Below are positions 23,601 through 30,763 of a stretch of DNA of 31,249 nt, piece by piece. Each line of letters begins with the position of its first letter. The first letter of the stretch is position 1. The translations under genes and the position numbers were made by a program. The notes under the pieces are model-generated. The model had not been told where the DNA came from. It ran no database searches and worked only from the letters and a program-made list of their open reading frames with translations. The DNA is from Saprospiraceae bacterium (GTDB taxonomy: Bacteria > Bacteroidota > Bacteroidia > Chitinophagales > Saprospiraceae), in the NCBI GenBank assembly GCA_025455635.1, contig JALOMF010000003.1:1-31249 (forward strand). Reading direction: 5' to 3'.

Positions 23601-26600
23601 AACTTGGGCATGAAGCCAGCTGCCGCTGTTGTCTTGGTAATCGAAGGTAAACTGGTCAGAAGTGGTCATGCTCCCGTTGTGGTCGTAAGCGAGCAGCCCG
23701 GCATTTATATCCGCTTGCGCAAAGCTGCCGCCGATGCCCAACGGGGTGCCGTTGAGCAGCAGAGTGCCATTGGCCGGCAATGACAGCAAGGTGAAATCAA
23801 GGCTAGCGGCTGGTGTGCCCTGCCCTTGAAGGTATGCGTTGGTAACGACCCCGGATTGGCCTTGCGGCACGGTCAGCACCTCATTTTCCAATAAAACCGC
23901 TGCTGTGGAGGCCGTCAAGCCGCAGATTTCGAGCGACCACGAGAGCAGGGAACCGCCGTCGTCGTCGTAGTTATCGGTGATGCGGAGCGTCCAGTTGCCT
24001 TGTGAGTTTTGGGAACTGAAGGCGGAGAATGCCTCCATCGGCTGGTAATCGCCACTGATGGCAGGTACCGAGCCGTTGCAGGCAGCCTCAAACATGGCCG
24101 CCGTATTGGTGAAAGCGTCAGAAAAACTCGCATTGATATCATCGCCGCTGCATCCAAAATCCGAAGCGGGAACGCCCGGCCTGTCGAACACAACCCTCGT
24201 TGTGTTTTGTGGAGAAACCAGCTCCACCTCCAAGTCGCCGACGTAGCTGTGGTCAATGTTCATCGTCGTTTTCACCGAAATGATGGACTGGCTGATGGGC
24301 ACGTTGAGCGTTTTGGTGACAGTGCCCACTACCGTCGGGATGGCCAGTGGTAGGCCCGTGGCGTTGAAGGTCTGGCAGCCGATATTGCCCAAGTGGAAGG
24401 CCCTGAACGGTGCAAAAGCGCTCTGGCTGCAAGGGTTGATGGCCCGCACCCGCCAGTAGTAGATGCCCAGCGAGGCCAAGGCCGTCGGCACTTGGAAGCT
24501 CGTGGTCGTCACCGTACCAGAAGCAGTCAAAGTTGCAAAATTAGGTGAAGTGGAAACTTCAACGAGGTATTGCGAAGCGTTGGGTACAGCGGCCCAAGTG
24601 AGCGTGGGCTGCAAGACATTGACCTCTGCACCGGCAGCTGGAGCGCCCAGGCTGGGGCTGGCACTTACTTGGTCGAGCACCACCAGCACGAGGTTGTCGG
24701 TATTGGTGATGGAGCCGCCTGTGCCCGTCACCGTGAACGGGTAGGTGCCGGCAGCCACGCCCGTCAGGTTGCCAACGGTGAGCACCACATTTGCCGGAGG
24801 CGTAACGCCGTTTGGTGTGAAGGTGGCAGTTGCGCCAGCAGGAAGGCCGGAGGCCGTGAAAGTGACGGCTTGGCTGAAACCCGCCAACTGGAGCATATTG
24901 TAGGTGAAAGAGGCTTGGCCCGATTGGCAGGCGGAGGCGGTGTCGGCGGTGGCTGTGAGCACGAAATTGGGGTTCACGGCCATCTGGATGGTGAAGTTCT
25001 GGTTGGAAATATCGAAGTAGATATTGTTCTGTGCCTTGACCATCACCCTTGCTTGCGTGGTGGAAATATTGGGAACCAGCACACTCTCTGTGCCGTCGTT
25101 GTTGGTCGTCGTGAGCAGCGTGTAGGGGTAGGTATTGCCGCCGTCGGCGGAAAGCAGGACTTGAACCTGCGAGGTGGAAATCGGCGAAAGGTTGGTGCCG
25201 GCCACGTTCCAAGCGACAGTGGCCGTGCTGCCGCCGGTCCAAACGACGGAGGAAGTGTTGGGGTTGGTGACCACGAAGGGGCCAGCCGAACCATTGAAAT
25301 TAAGGGAAACGTTCACCTCGTCGGTGCAGCCAGCGCCGGGGTGGTTGTCCCGCACCGTGCAACGGAACGACATGGTACGGGTGACCGAGGGCAGCACCTC
25401 CCAAGTGGGCGTCGTGCCAGCGATGATGGCCGATAGGCTTGGGAAGTAGCGGCTCGGCGAAGTAGCCGGGTTGAAAGAGCGGAAAGCTGGCCCGCCCGTG
25501 TTGGTGGAGACCGGGGGCATGGTGGCCACTTGGTTGTTCATCTGCTCCCAGCAGTAGGTCAGCACGTCGCTGGGGTTGGCGTCGAGGCCCTGCGCCGTGA
25601 GCACGAAGGGCGTCGAGACGGGTAGGTTGTACGAAGCAGCGGCTACCGTGACCACTGGCGCAATGTTGCCGCTAGCGGTGGTGGTAGCGCAGCTGTTGCC
25701 GTTCCCAGTAATGTGGTTGTGGATTTCGCCGAGGTTGACGGCATGGAAATAATCGTCGGAATTGTTCTGTACGTTCGGGGCGCAGATGCCAGCATAGCCC
25801 ATGATGGTACTGGCGCTGCCGGGTTCCATGGCCGTGGCCCCGTTGCGGTTGCAGGAGTTGTTCTGGGTGTGGTTGCCCCCGAACTGGTGGCCCATCTCGT
25901 GCGCCACGTAATCCACATAAAAGGGGTCGCCAATGGGGCTGCCCAGACCAGTGACGCCCCTGGCCTTGCCGCCGGTATTGCACACGGAGTTTAGCTGCGC
26001 AATGCCGCCGCCGCCTGTGCTGAAAACGTGCCCGATGTCGTAGTTGGCGTTGCCGATGACGCTGTTGCAGGTCGTTTGGTTTTGGTCTAGCATCGTGCCG
26101 CCGTCGTTGTTGGTGTAGGGGTCGGTGTTGGCATTGAGGTAGATGAGCAGGTCGGTATTGGCCACCATGGTCAGGGTGACCGCAAATTCCCGCTCGTAGA
26201 TGCCGTTGATGCGGGTCATGGCGACGTTGAATGCGGCCAGTACCAGCGGCTTGGTGCCACCGTGGAAGGTGGCGTACTCGCCCGTGCAGGCGAGGGCGAG
26301 GGCGTAGTTGCGGTGCTGGCAATCACCGGGCGATTTCAGGTTTGCGATTTCGGATTGCGGGTTAGCCGACTTGCCGTAATCGAAAGCGTCGGAGTCTTCC
26401 ACCAGGCACTCGAAATTGTGCGGGTTGGGGTAGTCTTTTTTGAAATAGCTGATGTAGTGGCGGTCGTCGCCTTCGGCAAAAATGTCTATGTAGGCCGTGC
26501 TGTGGTTCGCCGACAAAATCATGGCGTGAAAGCCCTTCTGGGTGTAGCCGCAGCGCAGGTAGGCGGTTCCATCGGTCTTGCTCCATCCAGCAAAGGAGCG

Positions 26601-26933
26601 CATGTAGGGGTAACGGGCGCCCAGTTCGGGGTGCATGACCGGGGCTTCCACCACTTGGAATTCCTGCATGGAGCCGTCGGGCATGGGGATGGCCAGCGTT
26701 GCTTGCTTGTTTTCCGCCTGCGGCGAAAAGCGCATGGGGGCTGTGTCCAGCAAGGTTTTCAGGTAGTCGAGGTCGAGGCTGAGGCTGCGGTACTTGGTTG
26801 GTACGATGTGGCGCTGTGCGTCTTTTTTTGCGAAGCTGGACTCCGCCACATCCTGCCAAGGATTTTTGCTGGTTTGTGAAAATAGAACAATGGCGAGGAG
26901 TGTCGCCGAGAGTGTAGCTAGAAGTTTTTTCAT
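20658..26933 (-). CDS. Giant secreted metalloprotease with P-domain, 12 SprB-type repeats and T9SS sorting domain
   Basis: A 2091-residue surface or secreted protein. Order: signal peptide (MKKLLATLSATLLAIVLFSQ); propeptide to about residue 200; reprolysin-like (M12B-type) zinc protease domain to about 415 with HEMGHQFGGNH at 345-355 and Met-turn IMGYAGIC (M378); Ig-like domains; a fibronectin-III-like domain near 755-850; a proprotein-convertase P-domain near 853-1005 (ending WTLRITDNYDDDGG...SLEICGL); a cadherin/CSPG-like domain to about 1115; twelve repeats of about 73 residues, SprB type, near 1126-1999; and a type A T9SS C-terminal sorting domain from about 2006 (LPNPSDGLFTL ... GVKKLVVLRK). 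It is expected to cross the outer membrane through T9SS and be released or attached to the surface after CTD removal. Role: extracellular protein degradation, with the repeats probably adhesive or spacer. A 12-residue repeat-derived insert lies at the propeptide/protease junction. Confidence 0.93.
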   Translation of the reverse strand: MKKLLATLSATLLAIVLFSQTSKNPWQDVAESSFAKKDAQRHIVPTKYRSLSLDLDYLKTLLDTAPMRFSPQAENKQATLAIPMPDGSMQEFQVVEAPVMHPELGARYPYMRSFAGWSKTDGTAYLRCGYTQKGFHAMILSANHSTAYIDIFAEGDDRHYISYFKKDYPNPHNFECLVEDSDAFDYGKSANPQSEIANLKSPGDCQHRNYALALACTGEYATFHGGTKPLVLAAFNVAMTRINGIYEREFAVTLTMVANTDLLIYLNANTDPYTNNDGGTMLDQNQTTCNSVIGNANYDIGHVFSTGGGGIAQLNSVCNTGGKARGVTGLGSPIGDPFYVDYVAHEMGHQFGGNHTQNNSCNRNGATAMEPGSASTIMGYAGICAPNVQNNSDDYFHAVNLGEIHNHITGNGNSCATTTASGNIAPVVTVAAASYNLPVSTPFVLTAQGLDANPSDVLTYCWEQMNNQVATMPPVSTNTGGPAFRSFNPATSPSRYFPSLSAIIAGTTPTWEVLPSVTRTMSFRCTVRDNHPGAGCTDEVNVSLNFNGSAGPFVVTNPNTSSVVWTGGSTATVAWNVAGTNLSPISTSQVQVLLSADGGNTYPYTLLTTTNNDGTESVLVPNISTTQARVMVKAQNNIYFDISNQNFTIQMAVNPNFVLTATADTASACQSGQASFTYNMLQLAGFSQAVTFTASGLPAGATATFTPNGVTPPANVVLTVGNLTGVAAGTYPFTVTGTGGSITNTDNLVLVVLDQVSASPSLGAPAAGAEVNVLQPTLTWAAVPNASQYLVEVSTSPNFATLTASGTVTTTSFQVPTALASLGIYYWRVRAINPCSQSAFAPFRAFHLGNIGCQTFNATGLPLAIPTVVGTVTKTLNVPISQSIISVKTTMNIDHSYVGDLEVELVSPQNTTRVVFDRPGVPASDFGCSGDDINASFSDAFTNTAAMFEAACNGSVPAISGDYQPMEAFSAFSSQNSQGNWTLRITDNYDDDGGSLLSWSLEICGLTASTAAVLLENEVLTVPQGQSGVVTNAYLQGQGTPAASLDFTLLSLPANGTLLLNGTPLGIGGSFAQADINAGLLAYDHNGSMTTSDQFTFDYQDNSGSWLHAQVFQINILQNNLAATAAITQSVTCFGVNNGVITVSASGGQAPLEYSLNGGAFQSSNIFSGLAPGAYTIMVKDVDGFTVSANALTISAVSALSASANVSTSTITVTASGGTGNLQYSIGGAFQASNTFSGVANGAYTVTVSDANGCTATTTALVAVNTLVVSASIMEGISCFGENDGVITVSTAGGTAPFQYAMNGGTPQSSNIFMNLVPGTYSFQVVDADGFSQTTSTVLLNNPVLLAASASVNMNTITVTAVGGTGALQYSLNGGAFQSGNTFTSLPNGSYTLTVRDANGCTATTTATVFVNNTIVSASITGSIGCFGGSNGQITVTASGGMAPYQYSLNGGAFQNSNVFGNLTAGTYTVSTLDADGTTTTAAPVTLIAPAQISATATATGYTVTVTASGGTGSLQYSLDGGALQGSNSFTPIANGAHTVTVVDANGCQTMANVTVSVAALGVSGSISQQISCAGGSNGQITATGTGGVPPYQYSLNGGAFQNGNTFPGLAAGSYVLSVNDSGGFTVSSSNITITAPTAIVVTPSTNAQTVTVTASGGTAPYQYQLGAGAFQSANTFSNVANGAATVTVMDANGCTATASVFVGGLPPNVFVSTTQPVSCHGDSDAIISVIGSGGVPPYQYSLNGGAFQSSNVFDGLPAGTYTVTVMGADGAMTTAPNIIVIDPPVLSVTASVAGLTVTATGTGGTGAYEYSLDGQNFEASNELTASSNGAYTLTIRDEYGCTATTGVVVNAVVAATISVGDITCSGESDGQIEIMGVTGGTPPYEYALNGGAFSSQTIYTDLGAGTYSVQVKDATGYVFEVPGIQVLEPTTLTANFQLALNNLSIVASGGTGQLMYSIDGGTSFQSSNVFNDLPLGTYPVVVMDENGCTFTGQVIVDMSAAGDRMDELGFEVLPNPSDGLFTLLIDLPTVAQLELTVFDVVGRQVFASQMDGVGAVRHPLDLRGLPNGSYLLRLGDGQHWGVKKLVVLRK
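20928..23560 (-). repeat. Twelve SprB-type modules arranged as six A/B pairs
   Basis: This DNA encodes twelve modules of about 73 codons (about 219 bp). Odd modules (A) begin with a C-x-G-x-x-(D/N)-G motif and have no Cys at their end. Even modules (B) lack the first Cys but end in D-x-x-G-C-T. So the true period is about 146 codons, repeated six times. Shared core: YSLNGGAFQSSN-type segment and a G-x-Y-x-V-x-V-x-D end. Confidence 0.85.
26329..26366. repeat. GGATTGCGG-type repeat fragment inside the metalloprotease gene
   Basis: CGATTTCAGGTTTGCGATTT and the following GGATTGCGG words resemble the repeat at 18531-18625. On the coding strand the insert reads NPQSEIANLKSP at about residues 190-202, between the propeptide and the catalytic domain. 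Confidence 0.6.
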
Positions 26934-27094
26934 GCGCTTAGGTGTGGTTGATAAAGTTGGTACTGAAGATTCATCCGTAACGGAGAACTTCCATTTTGAA
27001 ACAAGTGATTGGGAAATTACTGGCTAAAGGTATTGGCAACTAGGCAAAGTCCCATCAAAAAGCAGGGGTTTGGTAACAGGAAGGCAAAAAACAA

Positions 27095-27124
27095 GCCTCA
27101 CAACGGCAAAACCATTGTGAAGGC
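27095..27124 (-). terminator. Hairpin downstream of the beta-barrel gene
   Basis: GCCTCACAACGG and the facing CCATTGTGAAGGC pair with one mismatch and one bulge around a CAAAA loop. It follows the stop at 27154 on the minus strand and precedes the giant gene, so the two genes are probably separate transcripts. Confidence 0.6.
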
Positions 27125-27153
27125 ATTAAAAAGTAAAAAATGGTTAGCCAAGA

Positions 27154-28020
27154 TTAAAACGAAAACCCGATGGAGGCTTGAATGGAGACGTTGCGGTCGT
27201 CGTCTTCACGGGAGATGAACTCGCCGTTTTCGAGGGTCGAAAGCGATACGTCGGCCTTGGTTTTGGTAATGTCCAACATGCCGTAGTTCAGGCGGCCCGA
27301 TACATAGAGGCTCTTGCTCAGATAGACGGACACGCCGCCCACCAAGCCGAGGTCAATGGTCTTGTAGAGCTTTCCACGGCTTTCCACGAACTCGAAGTAG
27401 GCACCCGCCGTCTGTGGGTAAGGATAGTTGTTGTTGTTGATTTTAATGGTAGTTATCGGGTTGGAGAGGGTGAACCTACCCGGCTCATCGGCCAAGTAGT
27501 TGAAGTCAAGTTCGTGGTCGAAGCTGTTGGGCGTGGCATTGCCGGCAATATTGCTCATGCTCACGCTGCCGAAAGCCCTCGAACTGACCAAAAGTCCCAA
27601 GCTGGCCCCGCCATAGATTTCGACTCGGCTGTGGGGCTTTACATAAAAAGTGACGGGCACTTCGAGGTAGGTGTTGTTCAAGTTCAGTTCCTGTTTTCGC
27701 AGGCCCGACATGCGCACGATTTCGTCGTCAATGGTGATGAGGTTGTAGTAAGATTCGCCGTCGAAGCTGCGTTTTGCGCCTTTCTGGCTGTAAAGAAACT
27801 CGCCCCTAAGCCCCATCAAGTCGGTCATGTGCCAAGTGAAGGTCGCCCCAAAATGGAAGCCAACATTGCGGTCAATTGATTCGTTGGCAGTAGCGGATTC
27901 CTCCAGTTCGCCTTTGATATTGTTGAAACTCAGGCCAGTTTTGAAGCCAAAGCTGAAGTCTTGGGCTGTCGCAACGGTGGCGGAAAAAAGCACTGCACAT
28001 AGCACAATCAATCGGGACAT
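27154..28020 (-). CDS. Outer-membrane beta-barrel (porin-like) protein
   Basis: A 288-residue protein of the OMP_b-brl_2 (PF13568-like) type common in Bacteroidota. The chosen start gives a signal peptide (MSRLIVLCAVLFSATVATAQ, cleavage likely before QD). The mature part begins FSFGFKTGLSFNNIKG, the classic first strand of this family, and shows alternating aromatic/polar strands such as LRGEFLYSQKGAKR, TYLEVPVTFYVKP, YGGASLGLLVS, DLGLVGGVSVYL and LYVSGRLNYGML. It ends in Phe (SIQASIGFSF), as expected for a barrel recognised by BamA. Predicted extracellular loops are long (residues about 160-215) and Asn/Tyr-rich. A frame extension upstream to 28110 is rejected because it would bury the signal peptide. 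Function beyond the barrel is unknown. It is the first gene in a row of minus-strand envelope genes. Confidence 0.88.
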   Translation of the reverse strand: MSRLIVLCAVLFSATVATAQDFSFGFKTGLSFNNIKGELEESATANESIDRNVGFHFGATFTWHMTDLMGLRGEFLYSQKGAKRSFDGESYYNLITIDDEIVRMSGLRKQELNLNNTYLEVPVTFYVKPHSRVEIYGGASLGLLVSSRAFGSVSMSNIAGNATPNSFDHELDFNYLADEPGRFTLSNPITTIKINNNNYPYPQTAGAYFEFVESRGKLYKTIDLGLVGGVSVYLSKSLYVSGRLNYGMLDITKTKADVSLSTLENGEFISREDDDRNVSIQASIGFSF

Positions 28021-28190
28021 CGTATCTGATTTTATTTGAATTGAAAACTGGGGCGCAAGATAGCGGATTTGAGCTTTTCGCAAGACAAGCCAAAACAAGA
28101 TTCTGCCCACCTACGACCAAAAGGAGTTGAATCCAGCGCTTCCCGTTGTACCAAGCCCCAATTTTTACGCCCTAAAAACGTGCAAGCACT

Positions 28191-28198
28191 TATCTTTG
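28191..28198 (+). promoter_or_regulatory. -7 promoter box for asd
   Basis: TATCTTTG matches TAnnTTTG, 92 bases before the asd ATG at 28291, implying a fairly long leader. I see no recognised riboswitch in that leader; a lysine riboswitch would need a much longer region. Confidence 0.5.
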
Positions 28199-28290
28199 CC
28201 GCCCTGTTTCACCACGATTTGCCGCTGGCGCAACGAGCGGGTACCACCGTCCCGCTTTTGCCGAAGGCGCAAATAAAAATTTAGGAAAAA

Positions 28291-29295
28291 ATGAAAGTCG
28301 CAGTCGTTGGCGCCACCGGATTGGTAGGCACGGTCATGCTGGAAGTATTGCAGGAGCGCAAGTTCCCGGTCACGGACTTTTTGCCCGTCGCCTCCGAGCG
28401 CTCTGTGGGCAAGCCCATCGTCTTCAATGGCAAGGAGTACGCCATCGTGAGCATGGAAGCCGCCATCGCTGCCCGCCCCGATGTGGCCATTTTCAGCGCA
28501 GGCGGCAGCACCTCCAAGGAGTGGGCACCCAAGTTCGCCGAGGTAGGCACCACGGTCATTGACAACTCCTCGGCCTGGCGCATGGACCCCGACAAGAAGC
28601 TCGTGGTGCCCGAAGTGAACGCCCATGCGCTCACCCCATCGGACAAAATCATCGCCAACCCCAACTGCTCCACCATCCAGATGGTGGTGGCGCTGGAGCC
28701 GCTGCACCAAAAATTCAAGATAAAAAGGGTGGTAGTGAGCACCTACCAGAGCATCACGGGCACGGGCGTGAAGGCCGTGAAACAATACCAACTGGAGCAA
28801 AAAGGCTTCACGCCTGAGCCAGAAGAAATGGCCTACAAGTACCAAATCTTCGAGAACTGCCTGCCGCATATTGACGTTTTCACCGAAAACGGCTACACCA
28901 AGGAAGAGATGAAAATGGTCAACGAAACCAAGAAAATCATGGGCGACGACAGCATCGCCGTCACGGCCACCACCGTGCGTGTGCCCGTGCTGGGTGGCCA
29001 CTCGGAGAGCGTGAACGTTGAGTTTGAGCGCCCCTTCGAGCTGGCCGACGTCCGCCACCTGCTCGAAACCGCCCCCGGCGTCATCGTCGTGGACGATGTG
29101 GACAATTTCCAGTACCCGATGCCGCTGTTCAGCCGCCACAAGGACGAGGTGTTCGTGGGCCGCATCCGCCGTGACGAAAGCATCGCCAACGGCTTGAACC
29201 TCTGGATAGTGGCTGACAACCTGCGCAAGGGCGCTGCCACCAATGCCGTGCAAATTGCAGAGTACCTAGCCGGCAAGGGTTGGATTGGCAGTTGA
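28291..29295 (+). CDS. asd: Aspartate-semialdehyde dehydrogenase
   Basis: A 334-residue NADP-dependent enzyme reducing aspartyl phosphate to aspartate semialdehyde, the branch point to lysine/diaminopimelate, threonine and methionine, in the cytoplasm. Seen: the nucleotide-binding N-terminus MKVAVVGATGLVGTVMLEVL, IFSAGGSTSKEWAP, the phosphate-site DNSSAWRMDP, the catalytic Cys C126 in NPNCSTIQM, QSITGTGVKAV, and VRVPVLGGHSESV with the catalytic His region. Length fits the family. It is monocistronic, with its own -7 box and no overlapping gene downstream. Its product feeds diaminopimelate for peptidoglycan, which connects in metabolism with murA and anmK in the same window, though the genes are not linked in one operon. 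Confidence 0.96.
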   Translation: MKVAVVGATGLVGTVMLEVLQERKFPVTDFLPVASERSVGKPIVFNGKEYAIVSMEAAIAARPDVAIFSAGGSTSKEWAPKFAEVGTTVIDNSSAWRMDPDKKLVVPEVNAHALTPSDKIIANPNCSTIQMVVALEPLHQKFKIKRVVVSTYQSITGTGVKAVKQYQLEQKGFTPEPEEMAYKYQIFENCLPHIDVFTENGYTKEEMKMVNETKKIMGDDSIAVTATTVRVPVLGGHSESVNVEFERPFELADVRHLLETAPGVIVVDDVDNFQYPMPLFSRHKDEVFVGRIRRDESIANGLNLWIVADNLRKGAATNAVQIAEYLAGKGWIGS

Positions 29296-29435
29296 GGCCA
29301 TCCAATGAAGTAGCTTGCAGGTTGTGGGGATTTTATCCCTTGCCGAGCTTCCGAGCAGGTTGGCAATATTTTGGTGTAGTCTAGGCATAATTTGGTTTTA
29401 TATGAAAAAAGCCGAGGCTTCCACTCATAAAGCCA

Positions 29436-30437
29436 ATGCATGAGCGTTCAATGACCATGTTAAGACATCAAAAACCTGCAACCTACTTCATCGGAGTGTT
29501 TCTTGTTGTGCTGTTCGGCGCAGGTTTTTCTTTTTCCCACAGTGCCAAGGGCCCGTTTCCCAAACCCGAGCTCCCCTATCTTTCCAACGAAGAAGACACC
29601 GTCAAATACCGGGGCTATCGGCTCGACCTGACCAATTTCGAAGTGCTCAAGCGCACCGACGACTGGGTGAAAATCCGTTGCACCATCATCAACTCAGGCC
29701 GGGTGGACGTTGATTTTTCAAAAAAAGGCACCGAACACTGGGTGCAGGTGAACTTCGACCAGTCCCTTTTCGACAACAAGCTGGGCGGCCTGCGGGCCAA
29801 TATCCGCCAAGCCCTCTACGACGACGACTTCAAGCTGCCTGTCGGCAAAACCCAACCCAAGCAGGAACTCAAAGTACCCGTCCTACTTTCCACTAAATCA
29901 GCGCCTACCAAACCCGAAACTGAACTGGTCTCGGAACCCGAAATAGCCACCAAGCCCAGCGTCCCTGAGAACCAAAACCCCGCCGTGCTGACTGGCAAGG
30001 GCGGCGAGGAGGAGTTTTCAAGGCCTGCCCCAACACGCCCCGGCATCGCCGAGGATTGCCCCGACATCTACTTCCACCGGCTTCGCATCATCGAGCAGGA
30101 CGACAAATGGGCCACCCTTGAATACACCCTCGGGAACAAGGGCCACGGCGCCTTCAAGCTGTTTGACAAAAACCTCGAAAGGCTGCTGATAAAAGCATTT
30201 ATCTCCGGTGTGCCCACCCTCTCAAGGGGCGCACTCCCGGTCGGCGAACAAGTGGTGAAACTCCAGCCGGGCCAGCCGAACGACCTCCAGCCGGGCAGCA
30301 CCTTCACGGGCCGCATCAAGCTTGACGTGCGTAAAAAGACCCGCTACTTGAAGAGCCTGATTCTCTCCCTCGATTCCGACCAGTTCAAGCTGGAATGCGA
30401 CAAGACCAACAACACGGGAGCCGTGATTTTGGATTGA
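29436..30437 (+). CDS. Exported protein with a duplicated beta-sandwich-like domain
   Basis: A 333-residue protein I cannot assign. ATGs at 29436, 29451 and 29457 are in frame; the longest is given, but 29451 or 29457 would give a more usual signal peptide (hydrophobic YFIGVFLVVLFGAGFSF). Two similar halves are visible: near residues 58-150 (YRLDLTNFEVLKRTDDW then VKIRCTIINSGRVDV) and near 207-333 (FHRLRIIEQDDKW then ATLEYTLGNKGHGAF), each a beta-rich CARDB-like pattern with a later LPVG turn. A Pro/Glu/Lys-rich linker of about 55 residues separates them. Cys residues occur once or twice per half. There is no T9SS sorting domain, so it is probably periplasmic or membrane-anchored by an uncleaved signal. 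It stands 140 bases after asd. Confidence 0.8.
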   Translation: MHERSMTMLRHQKPATYFIGVFLVVLFGAGFSFSHSAKGPFPKPELPYLSNEEDTVKYRGYRLDLTNFEVLKRTDDWVKIRCTIINSGRVDVDFSKKGTEHWVQVNFDQSLFDNKLGGLRANIRQALYDDDFKLPVGKTQPKQELKVPVLLSTKSAPTKPETELVSEPEIATKPSVPENQNPAVLTGKGGEEEFSRPAPTRPGIAEDCPDIYFHRLRIIEQDDKWATLEYTLGNKGHGAFKLFDKNLERLLIKAFISGVPTLSRGALPVGEQVVKLQPGQPNDLQPGSTFTGRIKLDVRKKTRYLKSLILSLDSDQFKLECDKTNNTGAVILD

Positions 30438-30457
30438 GCGTTCTTTTTTATCCTTTG

Positions 30458-30611
30458 TTTTGCTTCGCAAAAACGGTGCTTTCAACGCTGAAAGACGCTG
30501 ATTTTTATGATTGTTGCGGAGCAAAAACACATTGAATCAAAAAAAATCAGCGTCCTTCAGCATCAAAACCACACCAAGAAGGGTTGAAAGCCGTTGGCTT
30601 TCAACCCTTCT
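30458..30611. repeat. Cluster of three inverted repeats in a gene-free gap
   Basis: The gap 30438-30763 (326 bases) holds no gene I can support. It contains a short terminator-like hairpin TTTTGC-ttc-GCAAAA near 30459-30473; arms 30487-30506 and 30542-30561 complementary at 19 of 20 positions (GCTGAAAGACGCTGATTTTT); and a perfect palindrome 30577-30592/30596-30611 (AGAAGGGTTGAAAGCC, 3-base loop). The first probably ends the upstream gene; the others look like dispersed repeats. Confidence 0.75.
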
Positions 30612-30680
30612 CACTTTACTACAAAATCCCTGGCAAATGAGCCGCCTAAACCTAGCGCCTGCTTTTTTGTTCGACCTGCT

Positions 30681-30688
30681 TACCTTTG
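30681..30688 (+). promoter_or_regulatory. -7 promoter box for the reductase-type flavoprotein
   Basis: TACCTTTG matches TAnnTTTG, 75 bases before the ATG at 30764. It lies downstream of the repeat cluster, so those repeats would not be in this gene's transcript. Confidence 0.5.
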
Positions 30689-30763
30689 CGCCGCCAAAAA
30701 CTGATTTGGTGGCATTTGTGACCTTAACCCGTTTCGTACCACATCATTTTTCATAAAATAACA

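Noticed and set aside
27009..27218. Small Lys-rich open frame between the giant gene and the beta-barrel gene
   Set aside because: It runs through a hairpin and into the antisense of the barrel gene, and has no promoter box or recognisable feature.
28199..28290. Riboswitch in the asd leader
   Set aside because: The leader is only about 90 bases and shows no lysine-riboswitch-like helices; nothing beyond a plain leader is supported.
28165..29253. A 362-codon open frame opposite asd
   Set aside because: It is an antisense shadow of asd and covers the asd promoter box; no family motif is visible.
30511..30756. Small open frame in the 3' gap before the reductase gene
   Set aside because: Most of it is encoded by inverted repeats and it spans the reductase promoter box.
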